IMG/VR virus record: IMGVR_UViG_3300014501_000026
Location: 1 to 51,613 of that record
Strand: one strand, 5' to 3'
Source of the DNA: a virus
DNA: 51,613 nt
Positions 8,862 to 16,317 of the stretch are shown piece by piece. The translations under genes and the position numbers were made by a program. Every line of letters starts with the position of its first letter. The stretch's first letter is position 1. Under the pieces are notes generated by a model that saw nothing but the letters and a program-made list of their open reading frames with translations, did no database searches and had not been told where the DNA came from.

Positions 8862-9433
8862 TCGCTCTCATCGGCAAGCTGATCGCCGCCAAGCTGGTGT
8901 TCAAGGTGGCAGCGGCGACCCTGTTCTCCTCGATCACCCTGGCCCTCGCCAGCGTGTCCACGTCGACGTCGGATTCGACGGATTCCCACACGATCGCCCT
9001 CGCCGCCGTTGCCAGCTCGGCCGCTACTGTCGGCACACTCATGGTGCTGATCTGGAACACGCACAATCAGCGGTCGATGGTGAAGTCGCAAGCCGCGATC
9101 AGCGACAACGTGAACCTCGGGAACTTGGCAACGAACCTGGTCGCTGATCGCGTCGAGGACACTCACGCCGTCGCCACCGAGGCAGTCCTCAATACCACCA
9201 CCCTGAACGGCCTACGGATGGGCGAGCTGGCCGACAAGGAGCTGGGCGAGAAGATCCAGGCAACTATCGCTCACGACGACCGGACCAGCGCCGAACAGGC
9301 TCGCGTCGATAATCTCACCGAACCCGGAGCGTTGGAGCGGTACGACGCGTCGCTTACGCCAGCCGACAGGGTCGCAGAGACAGCGGAGGCGCTCGAGGTG
9401 GCCAAGGCCCGGACACCGTCCGAAAGCCCATGA
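8858..9433 (+). CDS. Membrane protein, holin candidate
   Basis: A 191-residue protein starting at GTG 8858, overlapping the upstream stop (GTGA). Two hydrophobic segments lie near residues 12-33 and 45-65, followed by a long charged helical domain ending in a Glu/Ala-rich tail. This topology and the position next to the endolysin suggest a holin or an inner-membrane regulator of lysis. The long cytoplasmic tail is larger than in standard two-helix holins, so an anchor or antiholin role is also possible. Confidence 0.6.
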   Translation: MIALIGKLIAAKLVFKVAAATLFSSITLALASVSTSTSDSTDSHTIALAAVASSAATVGTLMVLIWNTHNQRSMVKSQAAISDNVNLGNLATNLVADRVEDTHAVATEAVLNTTTLNGLRMGELADKELGEKIQATIAHDDRTSAEQARVDNLTEPGALERYDASLTPADRVAETAEALEVAKARTPSESP

Positions 9434-9501
9434 TCCATACCCTTATCGGCCTCGCCGTCCTGGTCATTCTCATCGTCGTTGTCGTTTCGCTCGTCCACTG
9501 A
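9430..9501 (+). CDS. 23-residue single-helix membrane protein
   Basis: A tiny gene, ATG 9430 to TGA 9501, overlapping the previous stop as ATGA. The product is one hydrophobic helix with a short polar N-terminus and a C-terminal His. Small single-helix proteins next to holins often modulate lysis timing. Support comes from the exact stop-start overlap and the strongly biased hydrophobic composition. Confidence 0.55.
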   Translation: MIHTLIGLAVLVILIVVVVSLVH

Positions 9502-9514
9502 AAGGCGATCCCCC

Positions 9515-9868
9515 GTGACGGGCTGGGAACTGGCTGCCCTAGCTGCCATAACGATGGTGGTGACAGACATCTTTGGGGTCATCCTTGTACAGGCAGAGGC
9601 ACGCGAGGCCGGTTGGCTCGCCGGTCTGATGGATGCCGCTCAGTGGCCAGTCGCCATTGTCACCACGACGATCACCGTCACCGCACTCCAAGGACATTCG
9701 GAGACCGAGAAGGTCTGGGTGATCGGACTGGTGACGTGCGCCAACGTCGGAGGCACGAAGCTCGGACAGCTCATCGGCAAGCGGTTCGTGAAGGACGCCA
9801 AGAATCTGAGCCTGACCGATCGAGTAACGGCGCTTGAACGAGTGGCCGTCAAGAAAGGCCCTCTATGA
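9515..9868 (+). CDS. Multi-pass membrane protein, holin candidate
   Basis: A 117-residue protein. GTG 9515 follows AAAGG at a suitable distance; an earlier in-frame ATG at 9479 would lie inside the preceding gene. Three hydrophobic segments (about residues 6-26, 37-60 and 68-85) are followed by a basic, helical C-terminus. This is the layout of a class I holin. It is one of three or four membrane proteins in the lysis cassette, so which one forms the lethal hole cannot be said. Confidence 0.6.
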   Translation: MTGWELAALAAITMVVTDIFGVILVQAEAREAGWLAGLMDAAQWPVAIVTTTITVTALQGHSETEKVWVIGLVTCANVGGTKLGQLIGKRFVKDAKNLSLTDRVTALERVAVKKGPL

Positions 9869-9906
9869 CCTCCTCACCGTTGCCCGACAAACCGGAGAAG
9901 CCGTGA
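9865..9906 (+). CDS. 13-codon relay micro-ORF
   Basis: ATG 9865 overlaps the upstream stop (ATGA) and its own TGA (9904-9906) overlaps the next GTG start. The peptide is Pro/Ser/Lys-rich and need not be functional. Five other junctions in this window have the same arrangement, suggesting a role in carrying ribosomes to the next start. Confidence 0.3.
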   Translation: MTSSPLPDKPEKP

Positions 9907-10076
9907 CCATCATCGCCCCTGACCGCTGCTGGCGCGACGGGGCAGAGGGTGGGGTCTGTGGCAGGCCCGCCGAAAGCCTCGTCGGTCTGTGTGCTGAGCA
10001 CGCGGCAGAGTTGCGATACGAGCTGTACGAGCGTCCGAAGGTAACTGCTGATCCGGGGGTAACCTTCACCCTATGA
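9903..10076 (+). CDS. Small Cys-rich protein
   Basis: A 57-residue protein from GTG 9903, overlapping the preceding micro-ORF. It carries a Cys-x8-Cys-x10-Cys-x2-His pattern ('RCWRDG', 'GVCGRPAES', 'GLCAEH') that could bind one zinc ion, resembling short treble-clef proteins. Its stop overlaps the ATG of the protease gene by 4 nt. Confidence 0.5.
   Translation: MTIIAPDRCWRDGAEGGVCGRPAESLVGLCAEHAAELRYELYERPKVTADPGVTFTL
10060..10065 (+). promoter_or_regulatory. Possible leaderless promoter -10 (TAACCT)
   Basis: TAACCT is followed by exactly 7 nt and then ATG 10073, the spacing expected for a leaderless actinobacterial transcript. No Shine-Dalgarno sequence precedes this ATG. There is no convincing -35, so the call is tentative. 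Confidence 0.35.
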
Positions 10077-10786
10077 GCACCCAGCGATTCAAACTCGGGC
10101 GTCTCGACGCCACGCGGCCGTTCGGTTTGTCCGACCTGACCGTCTACGCCGCCGGCAAGCTCCCAGCCCCACCGGCGAGCGTGGCAGTCCCTAACGCCCA
10201 GTACCCGATCGACGGCAACGACCAGTACGGGGACTGCACGATGGCCGGCGCGGCGCATCTCGTAGCGGCCTGGGACACCGAGGTCGGCGCTACCGATCCG
10301 GTGCCGCTGGGCGTTGAGGTGGTCGACACTTATCTCCAACTGACTGGGGGTGCGGACACCGGGCTCAACGAAGCCGATGTGCTCCAGACCTGGGCGACCA
10401 CGGGCCTATTCGGTGCCAAGATCGCTGCCTACGCCCCGGTGGACCCGTCCAAAATCGTGGAGCTCCACCAGGCGGTGGCCCTCTACGGCGGGTGCTACCT
10501 CGGGATCGCGTGCCCTGAGTCGGCGCAGAACCAGTTCGGCAACAACGAGCCGTGGACCTACGTGCCGGGAAGCCCGATCGAAGGCGGCCATTGCATTGTC
10601 GCCTTGGGCTATACCGCGAATGAGCTGCTCTGCGCGACCTGGGGTGGAATCGCTCCGGTGAGTTACAGCTTCCTCGCCCACTTCCTGCAAGAGGCGTGGG
10701 CCGTCATCCCCAACCAGTTCGTCGAAGCGGGAAAGGGACCCGAACTCGACCTCGCCGCGCTCCGGGCTGATTTGAAACTGGTATGA
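10073..10786 (+). CDS. Papain-like cysteine protease
   Basis: A 237-residue protein with a papain-fold layout: catalytic Cys55 in 'YGDCTMAGAAH', His173 in 'GGHCIVALGY', and a following 'CATWGG' that would supply the third polar position. Similar proteins occur in actinophage lysis or tail regions, where they may act as peptidoglycan peptidases or on host proteins. It has no signal peptide. It lies between holin candidates and the phospholipase-like gene and overlaps the latter by ATGA. Substrate is unknown. Confidence 0.7.
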   Translation: MSTQRFKLGRLDATRPFGLSDLTVYAAGKLPAPPASVAVPNAQYPIDGNDQYGDCTMAGAAHLVAAWDTEVGATDPVPLGVEVVDTYLQLTGGADTGLNEADVLQTWATTGLFGAKIAAYAPVDPSKIVELHQAVALYGGCYLGIACPESAQNQFGNNEPWTYVPGSPIEGGHCIVALGYTANELLCATWGGIAPVSYSFLAHFLQEAWAVIPNQFVEAGKGPELDLAALRADLKLV

Positions 10787-11400
10787 CCATCGCCTGGACC
10801 GACGTGACCGGCTGGCAGACCCTCTGGGTGCCCGACGATGCCGACGCGATCCAGACGGCCGTGGTGGCCCAGCTCGAGGACGCCCACGCCAAGGGGGCCA
10901 CGATCTTCTCGAACCAGTACGGGTTCACGGTGCAGGCGATTGCCGACGCGATGGCGATAGCCGGCGCAGCCAACCCCGCCAATCGTTACTGCTTCGACGA
11001 GTCGGAGTATTTCGGGACCTACGAGAAGCCGATCGTTGACGGCCTCATCGCGAAACTTCAACCGGATCAATGGGGGATCGGTACCTCCTCGGTCGGCGGA
11101 CAAATCCTCCACGCCAAGGTGCTGGCCATCCTGTATCCCGACGGAACCGGGTGGACCTTCAGCGGGTCCTACAACCTCTCGACCTCGGCGATGAAGCAGC
11201 TCAACGTGGCCGACCTCATCTGGTCCCGTCAGCGGGCCGAGTCGTTCGCCGCCCAGATTCAGAAGGCGCTCAGTTGGGTGCAAGCCAATCACCAGCCCCA
11301 ACCCCCGGTATCACCGAGTCGAGTGGGCGTCGCCCTTGACGACGGTGGCGAAGGGATCGAGCACGACTCGAACGACCCACCCTCAACCGAAAGCGAGTAG
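10783..11400 (+). CDS. Phospholipase D-like (single HKD) protein
   Basis: A 205-residue protein with one PLD-type motif: His110-x-Lys112 in 'ILHAKVLAI', followed by Gly128-Ser129 and Asn131 in 'FSGSYNLS'. One motif per chain implies a dimeric active site, as in the small PLD nucleases. The Asp of the classic HxKx4D is not at its usual spacing. The C-terminal 40 residues are Pro-rich and disordered. Substrate could be phospholipid or nucleic acid. Its place in the lysis cassette makes a membrane-lipid role attractive but unproven. Confidence 0.6.
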   Translation: MTIAWTDVTGWQTLWVPDDADAIQTAVVAQLEDAHAKGATIFSNQYGFTVQAIADAMAIAGAANPANRYCFDESEYFGTYEKPIVDGLIAKLQPDQWGIGTSSVGGQILHAKVLAILYPDGTGWTFSGSYNLSTSAMKQLNVADLIWSRQRAESFAAQIQKALSWVQANHQPQPPVSPSRVGVALDDGGEGIEHDSNDPPSTESE

Positions 11401-11402
11401 CC

Positions 11403-11666
11403 ATGCCTGTCCCCACCCCAGTCCCCGTACCCCCAGCGATCCCGACGTCGATCACCGTGACGACCGTGGTCACCTACATCGCCGCGCTGGCGGTGTTCGT
11501 CCTCGGCTTGCTCACCTTTGCCGGGGTCGTGCTGCCGGCCAATGTGTCGGGCGAGGTGCAAACCTGGAGCGCCGTGGCCGAGGCTGCCGCTGGCGTCATA
11601 ACCGGGCTGCTCGCCACCGTGAACCATCACGCGACGATCAAAGCGCTCGCCGCCTACGAGTCGTAG
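11403..11666 (+). CDS. Two-helix holin candidate
   Basis: An 87-residue protein with a Pro-rich N-terminus, a hydrophobic segment at about residues 22-45 and a second at 58-75, ending in a short polar tail. Size and topology match class II phage holins. It starts 2 nt after the previous stop and abuts the next gene without a gap. Confidence 0.65.
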   Translation: MPVPTPVPVPPAIPTSITVTTVVTYIAALAVFVLGLLTFAGVVLPANVSGEVQTWSAVAEAAAGVITGLLATVNHHATIKALAAYES

Positions 11667-12212
11667 ATGGAGGACCCGCGGCAACATCCGGCGTGGCATC
11701 ACCAGGGTCCGAACGAACTGTCGGAGCTCATCGCCGCGGAGTTGTTCGAACTGTGGATCGAGGCTCGGCAGACCAACGCCCTGCTCACCAAGATTCTGGC
11801 CGGTGAGCAGGTACCATCAGGACAAGCGACACACCTCGTCGTCACCATCACTAATCAAGGAGAAGCCATGCCAGTAGCAGCAGACGTAATCGTCGATACC
11901 GACGGCAACGCAGTAGTGACTGGGACGTGGACCGATGTCATGGGCCAGCCTGCCACAGCACCTGCCAACGCTGGGCCGCTTGTGTTCGGCTCAGACACCC
12001 CCACCACGGCGACGGTGGACCCTGGAACGGGGAAGGTCACTCCGGTGGCCGTCGGCACGTTCAGCGGCACCATCGCGGCACCACTCGACAACACGGGTGC
12101 TCCGTTGTTGGAGTCCGACAACGTGACGCCGTTCCCTGCGCCCGCTCCTTCGGCCGTGGCGACCGTCATTGCCAGCGCCGCGACCGGCCTGGCGGTGCAA
12201 GTCTCCGGCTGA
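11667..12212 (+). CDS. Coiled-coil plus Ig-like protein with an internal start
   Basis: The 181-residue frame begins at ATG 11667. Residues 1-55 are helical; residues 68-181 form a Thr/Val/Ala-rich Ig-like (BIG2-type) domain. A second ATG at 11868 is preceded by AAGGAG with ideal spacing, stronger than anything at the first ATG, so the Ig-like domain is probably also made alone (114 residues). The domain may decorate the virion or bind cell-wall material. It is the last gene before the hairpin at 12252. Confidence 0.6.
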   Translation: MEDPRQHPAWHHQGPNELSELIAAELFELWIEARQTNALLTKILAGEQVPSGQATHLVVTITNQGEAMPVAADVIVDTDGNAVVTGTWTDVMGQPATAPANAGPLVFGSDTPTTATVDPGTGKVTPVAVGTFSGTIAAPLDNTGAPLLESDNVTPFPAPAPSAVATVIASAATGLAVQVSG

Positions 12213-12251
12213 GCGAGTCGTGTAGATTCAGTCCGTTCCTCCTTGGGACGA

Positions 12252-12291
12252 GAGAATGCCCGGACCTTCCCTGGAGGTGCCGGGCATTCTC
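12252..12291 (+). terminator. Strong hairpin terminator after the lysis operon
   Basis: The 12-bp perfect stem GAGAATGCCCGG (12252-12263) pairs with CCGGGCATTCTC (12280-12291), extended by a 4-bp outer stem after one mismatch, and the 16-nt loop can form an inner ACCT/AGGT stem. No T-tract follows, which is common for actinobacterial terminators. It separates the lysis operon from the early promoter at 12324. Confidence 0.8.
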
Positions 12292-12323
12292 GCGTCTGTA
12301 ACCCCTGGTCAGCGTAGATATAC

Positions 12324-12352
12324 CCCTAACCCACTAGGGATGGTGATATAGT
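12324..12352 (+). promoter_or_regulatory. CCCTA palindrome with extended -10, early promoter
   Basis: CCCTAACCCACTAGGG (12324-12339) is followed by TGA and TATAGT (12347-12352), an extended -10. A 17-bp spacer would put the left arm in the -35 position. Transcription from about 12359 would give a 36-nt leader with AAGGAG before ATG 12396, and would read into the recombination and replication genes. Confidence 0.7.
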
Positions 12353-12395
12353 CGGACGACGGCCCGAAAGAGTCGATCAACCCAAGGAGAAGCAC

Positions 12396-12629
12396 ATGAG
12401 GAAGTACCGAAGGACAACCTGGGCGATCTTCGCCTTCAACCTGCTCATGCTGATCTGGCTTATCGCCGGGCTGGCGAACTCGACCCGTGCAACCTGTGGC
12501 AGCGCCCTGAACGCTCAGACGTGCGCTACGGCGACCGACGTCGGTAGGACGGCGGGGGTTGCGGTCCTCGCCCTGTTCTGGATCGCGGGCGATGTGGTGC
12601 TCGGGCTGTTCTGGCTCGTCACCAAATGA
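12396..12629 (+). CDS. Small two-helix membrane protein
   Basis: A 77-residue protein with membrane segments at residues 8-28 and 51-73, a short extracellular loop containing two Cys, and a basic N-terminus. Closely similar proteins are common in actinobacterial phages and prophages, where their role is unassigned; exclusion of superinfecting phage is one idea. It is the first gene after the 12324 promoter, so it is probably expressed early. It has a clear AAGGAG site and overlaps the next gene by 4 nt. Confidence 0.7.
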   Translation: MRKYRRTTWAIFAFNLLMLIWLIAGLANSTRATCGSALNAQTCATATDVGRTAGVAVLALFWIAGDVVLGLFWLVTK

Positions 12630-12991
12630 CCGTCGACGCAACGCTCCAGCCCGTAGACGTTGTCCGCCAACTCACGAAGCTGGGCAGCGAACTGGACGCC
12701 GCGGTTCGGATGCTCAAGGGAGCCGAAATCGAGGCGGTCGAAAAACGGCACGAGGCTGACATGGTTGAAAGCCGGGCCTTCCTGAGCAGCGACGGGGCGA
12801 TGGAGCTACGCAAGCACCAGGCCCGCGTGGCAGCCGACAGGTTCGAGCTACAGGCCCTGACCGCCGAAGCAGTCGTCAAGCATTTACGCGCGCACATACG
12901 GACTATCGAGACGCGCATCGAAATTGGTCGCAGCCTGGGTGTAGCACTTCGGAGCGAACTAAAACTCAACCCCTACGAGGAGGGCGCATGA
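12626..12991 (+). CDS. Helical protein upstream of the exonuclease
   Basis: A 121-residue, highly charged and almost fully helical protein with heptad-like stretches (about residues 30-100). It overlaps the membrane-protein gene and the YqaJ exonuclease gene by 4 nt each, so it is co-translated with the recombination pair and may assist them. No domain is recognised. Confidence 0.65.
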   Translation: MTVDATLQPVDVVRQLTKLGSELDAAVRMLKGAEIEAVEKRHEADMVESRAFLSSDGAMELRKHQARVAADRFELQALTAEAVVKHLRAHIRTIETRIEIGRSLGVALRSELKLNPYEEGA

Positions 12992-13947
12992 ACGCTCCGA
13001 CACTCCCCAAAGCCGACGTCATTGGTGAAGGGCTTAGCCGCGAGGATTGGCTGGGTGCCCGTCGCATCGGTGGGTCCGACATCGCTGCCATCGAGCAGAT
13101 CGACGGCGCGTGGGGATCGCCCCTGACGGTCTGGCTCAACAAGACCGGGCAGGGTCACGACGAACCCGAAACCATGTACCAGCGGGCCGGCAACCGCCTC
13201 GAGCAGCCGATCGCTGAATGGTTCAGCGACGAAACCGGGATCGCGACGGTCCAGCCGAACCCCATCACCATCTACGGCTCGCGGGAGTTCCCGATCGCCA
13301 CGGCCAGCCCGGACCGCCTGACCGCGGACGCCTCCGCGTGGGTGGAAATCAAGAACGTCGGCCATCATCGCACCGAGGAGTGGAGCGACGGCCCACCGGC
13401 TCACTACGCCGCCCAGGCCCAGTGGCAGCTCGCCGTGTCCGGTCTGCCGGTCTGCTACCTGGCCGTGCTCATCGGGGGTCAGGATTTCCGCTGGTATCCG
13501 GTCGAGGAGGACCAGGCGCGTCAGGCCGAGATGTTCGCACACGCCGCCGCGTTCTGGGAGCTGGTTGAATCCGGCACGGCTCCCGAGGTCGACGGGTCCA
13601 ATGCCTCCAAGCAGGCCATCGCTTACCGATACTCCGACGCCGACCCTGACCCGATTGAGGGAGGCGAAGCCCTGGCCATCGCGGTCGACCGGCTGGCACG
13701 AGCCAAGAACGCCGCGAAGATCAACGACGAAACCCTGACCAAGGCCGAGAATGCGGTGAAGCTGATTCTGAGGGAGCACGACACCGGGACCGTTGACGGC
13801 CGGGTCGTCGTCACCTGGAAGGAGCAGTCCCGGCGGGGTCTGGATACCGACGCTGTCCGTTCCCACCTCGGCCCGGACCTTGCAAAGTTTGAGAAGTCCA
13901 GTTCGTTTCGCGTGCTGCGCGTATCGACAACCAAGGAGAAGCGATGA
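12988..13947 (+). CDS. YqaJ/lambda-exonuclease-family recombination nuclease
   Basis: A 319-residue YqaJ-type exonuclease. Landmarks are 'RIGGSDIAAI', 'YQRAGNRLEQPIAEWF', the PD-(D/E)xK core 'TASPDRL' with 'WVEIKNVG', and the trailing 'HYAAQAQWQLAVSGL' helix. Such enzymes resect double-stranded ends and hand single strands to an annealing protein, here encoded next and overlapping by 4 nt. The pair would form a Red-type recombination system used in genome repair or concatemer formation. Confidence 0.85.
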   Translation: MNAPTLPKADVIGEGLSREDWLGARRIGGSDIAAIEQIDGAWGSPLTVWLNKTGQGHDEPETMYQRAGNRLEQPIAEWFSDETGIATVQPNPITIYGSREFPIATASPDRLTADASAWVEIKNVGHHRTEEWSDGPPAHYAAQAQWQLAVSGLPVCYLAVLIGGQDFRWYPVEEDQARQAEMFAHAAAFWELVESGTAPEVDGSNASKQAIAYRYSDADPDPIEGGEALAIAVDRLARAKNAAKINDETLTKAENAVKLILREHDTGTVDGRVVVTWKEQSRRGLDTDAVRSHLGPDLAKFEKSSSFRVLRVSTTKEKR

Positions 13948-14855
13948 CCGACAACACCCTGACCGATCCCCTGACGGAACTGCGCAAGCCGTTCCCGCCA
14001 GACGTGATCGGGAAGCTGCCCAAGGCTGGCGTGACGCTCGACTTCGTGGGCCACGCTCACGTCACCGATCGGTTCCTTTCCGTCGACCCCCACTGGAACT
14101 GGGAGCCGTTCGCACTCGACGACCGGGGCCTCCCAGCGTTCGACAATGCCGGTGGTCTGTGGATCAAGCTCACCATCTGCGGCGTCACCCGCCTCGGTTA
14201 CGGCGACGGACCCGATCCGAAGCAACGCATCGGTGACGCCTTGCGCAACGCGGCGATGCGGTTCGGGGTCGCGCTCGACTTGTGGGCGAAGACTGATCTT
14301 GAATCCCAACTTCCCAATGGCGACGGCACCGGCAGCACCACGCGCCAACCACCCGCGGCAGAAACGGGCGAGATGGCAACCACCCTGGCCGTCGCCGGCC
14401 TGCACGATCGGATCGCCGCGCTTCCTGAAGCCTCCCGCCGTGAGATGGGCGAGGCGTGGAAGGCCGCGGGGCTGTCCCGGCTCGAGGTGGGCCGGTTCCT
14501 GGCATCCGACGCCGCCGACGCGGATCGGCTCATCGCGGCCCAGGAAGCCCGCGAGGTCGATCAGGACCCACTGCCAGAATCCCCCCAGACGGCCCTCAGC
14601 GCCCCTGTGGGGGCTTCAACCCCCGATCCGCGTGCCCAGGACCCGACCGCCGGAACGCCGGGCTTACCGGGCGATATAGATCCGGACCTCATCAATGAGG
14701 TCATGGGCGATGTCGAGGCGATGGACGAGAAGACGATCAACGCCCTCCTCCGCGAGCGTGGGTACTCGGTGGCCGGGGGCATCCGGTCCAGGCGTGTTCG
14801 GCTGTTCCAGGTTTTGGCGACCGAGCGGCAGGTCGAGGCGAAGGTGGCGTTCTGA
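13944..14855 (+). CDS. Single-strand annealing protein, Rad52/ERF-like
   Basis: A 303-residue protein. Residues 15-125 contain 'LPKAGVTLDFVGHAHVTDR', 'DPHWNWEP', 'WIKLTICGVTRLGYGDG' and 'IGDALRNAAMRFGVALDLW', a pattern shared by actinophage Rad52/ERF-like annealing proteins. The C-terminal half is low in complexity, with an Asp/Glu-rich end. It is the partner of the YqaJ exonuclease upstream. Family assignment is from motif memory; structural confirmation would distinguish Rad52-like from ERF. Confidence 0.75.
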   Translation: MTDNTLTDPLTELRKPFPPDVIGKLPKAGVTLDFVGHAHVTDRFLSVDPHWNWEPFALDDRGLPAFDNAGGLWIKLTICGVTRLGYGDGPDPKQRIGDALRNAAMRFGVALDLWAKTDLESQLPNGDGTGSTTRQPPAAETGEMATTLAVAGLHDRIAALPEASRREMGEAWKAAGLSRLEVGRFLASDAADADRLIAAQEAREVDQDPLPESPQTALSAPVGASTPDPRAQDPTAGTPGLPGDIDPDLINEVMGDVEAMDEKTINALLRERGYSVAGGIRSRRVRLFQVLATERQVEAKVAF

Positions 14856-15019
14856 TGACCGGACACTCCGACCCCGTGGACCTCTACAGCCACCTCAGTG
14901 ACAGCGAGCTGCGCGCCCGGCTGCGCCAGCGCTGGTGTTCCGACGACGTGGATTGGCTCGTCTTGAACCGGGACAAGTGGCCGGCGACCGACGCGATCGC
15001 GAAATGGCTGAGGGCGTAA
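14855..15019 (+). CDS. 54-residue hypothetical protein
   Basis: ATG 14855 overlaps the last base of the preceding stop, and the frame ends at TAA 15019. The product is charged and Trp-rich ('LSDSELRARLRQRWCSDD', 'DWLVLNRDKWPATDAIAKWL'), predicted helical and soluble. The tight stop-start overlap and good codon use support it. No function can be assigned. Confidence 0.6.
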   Translation: MTGHSDPVDLYSHLSDSELRARLRQRWCSDDVDWLVLNRDKWPATDAIAKWLRA

Positions 15020-15168
15020 TGGCCAGAATGGCAGGATCACCCGACCCCGCCGCCGTCAGAGCCGACCAACCGGCCGGGGTGGTACCAGGTACTAGGACCC
15101 CCATCAGCGGCGCTCTACGGCGTTCTGCGGGAGTGCTCATGGCATTTGTGCCTGGTGGTGCCAAATGA
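15019..15168 (+). CDS. 49-residue hypothetical protein (weak)
   Basis: ATG 15019 overlaps the previous TAA and the frame ends at TGA 15168, overlapping the next ATG. The product is Ala/Pro/Gly-rich with a hydrophobic C-terminal stretch and no recognisable domain. Without this gene there would be a 145-nt gap in an otherwise gapless operon, which is the main argument for it. Confidence 0.35.
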   Translation: MARMAGSPDPAAVRADQPAGVVPGTRTPISGALRRSAGVLMAFVPGGAK

Positions 15169-15386
15169 CCCGGCGCGGGGTCCTGACGCTCGCCCAAGCC
15201 CTCGGGGTCGCGGAAGCCGCTGACCACCTGGCCGAGGAAGCCACCTACGTCCTAGCCACCCTGGACGAGGTGCTGGCCGGATTCGTCGGGGACGAGCCGG
15301 GCGACGGGGTGGAACTGCGCGGGCCGATCGAGGAGCTGACCGATCGGCTGTCCCAAGCCGTCCAGACGTTCCGGGCGCTGTCGTGA
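15165..15386 (+). CDS. 73-residue helical hypothetical protein
   Basis: Starts at ATG 15165, overlapping the preceding stop. The product is acidic and helical ('AEAADHLAEEATYVLATLDEVL', 'EELTDRLSQAVQTFRAL') and may form a helical hairpin. It is the last gene before the structured leader of the replication gene. No function can be assigned. Confidence 0.55.
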   Translation: MTRRGVLTLAQALGVAEAADHLAEEATYVLATLDEVLAGFVGDEPGDGVELRGPIEELTDRLSQAVQTFRALS

Positions 15387-15410
15387 CCCGTCGCGACCGG
15401 AGGCAGGGGG

Positions 15411-15518
15411 TAGGATGAGTGGCGTCGCCGGTAGCTCCGGCGATGTGGAGCGTGTTGGAGTCGGGGCCGGTTTTCCTACGGTCCCGGTCCCCGGCTCGCA
15501 CGCCTTGACCGTAGGAGG
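15411..15518 (+). promoter_or_regulatory. Structured leader of the replication gene
   Basis: A -10-like TAGGAT (15411-15416) is followed by two hairpins: TCGCCGG/CCGGCGA (15425-15431 with 15437-15443) and CCTACGGTC/GACCGTAGG (15475-15483 with 15507-15515). The right arm of the second overlaps the Shine-Dalgarno AGGAGG at 15513-15518, which precedes TTG 15523. Closing this stem would block initiation, so translation of the replication protein may be controlled by leader folding, a protein or an antisense RNA. Confidence 0.45.
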
Positions 15519-15522
15519 CAGT

Positions 15523-16317
15523 TTGATTATCCGGGTCCCGCACCACGCGGACTACGCCGTCATCTCGAACCGTGCCCTGTCAGACAAGCGTTTGAGTTGG
15601 AAGGCCCGTGGTGTGCTCGCCTACTTGCTCACCAAGCCTGACGGCTGGGAGGTCATGGTTGCCGAGCTGATCGGTGCCAGCCCAGACGGTCGCCGTGTCA
15701 TCGACAGCGCACTCGATGAGTTGGAGACGTGCGGTTATCTAGTGCGACCCGACCAGGCCAAGGATGAAACAGGGCGATTTTCGGCGGTATCAATCGAGGT
15801 GTGGGAGGAGCCTGTCGGTGGCTATCCGTCGCGCGAAAACGCCAACGGGTCCCACCAGGGAGTTCGCGCGAAAGTCCAGGTCGGCACCGATGGCGGTTTT
15901 CCGTCAACGGATAACGCGCGCCTAGTAAGTACTGAAGTAGTAAGTACTGAAACAATTGCCGATGCCCCTATTCGGGGCAATCAGCGCCCCCCAGACCTTC
16001 TCTGGGAAGCTGTCGTGCGAGAGGTTGGGATCGACCTCGACCGCGTGACCTCGTCTGCCCGCGGCGGGATCAACGCTGCGGTCGGGCAGCTCCGACGGGT
16101 GGGGGCGAACGCGGACGACATCGGACCCGCGGCCAAGGCTTACGCGAGGAAGTTCCCCGGTGCAGCGCTAACGGCGACTGCGCTCGCCAAACACTGGCCC
16201 ACTCTCGGCGGGTCGTCACGTCCCCAACCCGTCGACTGTGTTCGCTGCGGCAGGCCACTCGGTGCCAGCCGTCAAGATTCCCAAGCGGGGCCAGTGTGCC
16301 CAGGAGGATGCACGTGA
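15523..16317 (+). CDS. Replication initiator-like helix-turn-helix protein
   Basis: A 264-residue protein. I choose TTG 15523 because AGGAGG lies 4 nt upstream; the longer frame from ATG 15415 adds a Gly/Val-rich leader that looks noncoding and overlaps a -10 element. Residues 10-75 form a winged-helix domain ('ISNRALSDKRLSWKARGVLA', 'ASPDGRRVIDSALDELETCG') typical of phage replisome organisers. A Cys4-type cluster ('CVRCGRPL', 'CPGGC') closes the protein. It probably binds the origin and recruits host helicase; no polymerase is encoded here. Confidence 0.7.
   Translation: MIIRVPHHADYAVISNRALSDKRLSWKARGVLAYLLTKPDGWEVMVAELIGASPDGRRVIDSALDELETCGYLVRPDQAKDETGRFSAVSIEVWEEPVGGYPSRENANGSHQGVRAKVQVGTDGGFPSTDNARLVSTEVVSTETIADAPIRGNQRPPDLLWEAVVREVGIDLDRVTSSARGGINAAVGQLRRVGANADDIGPAAKAYARKFPGAALTATALAKHWPTLGGSSRPQPVDCVRCGRPLGASRQDSQAGPVCPGGCT
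15923..15952 (+). repeat. Two tandem 15-nt repeats inside the replication gene
   Basis: TAGTAAGTACTGAAG at 15923-15937 is repeated at 15938-15952 with one change. Each contains the palindrome AGTACT, and the stretch is AT-richer than its surroundings. It encodes 'VSTEVVSTE' in the linker between the DNA-binding and zinc regions. Short iterons inside an initiator gene can be part of an origin. Confidence 0.5.

Noticed and set aside
15415-15522. Longer start (ATG 15415) for the replication gene.
   Set aside because: The ATG overlaps a -10-like box and the extra 36 residues look noncoding; TTG 15523 has a strong ribosome site.
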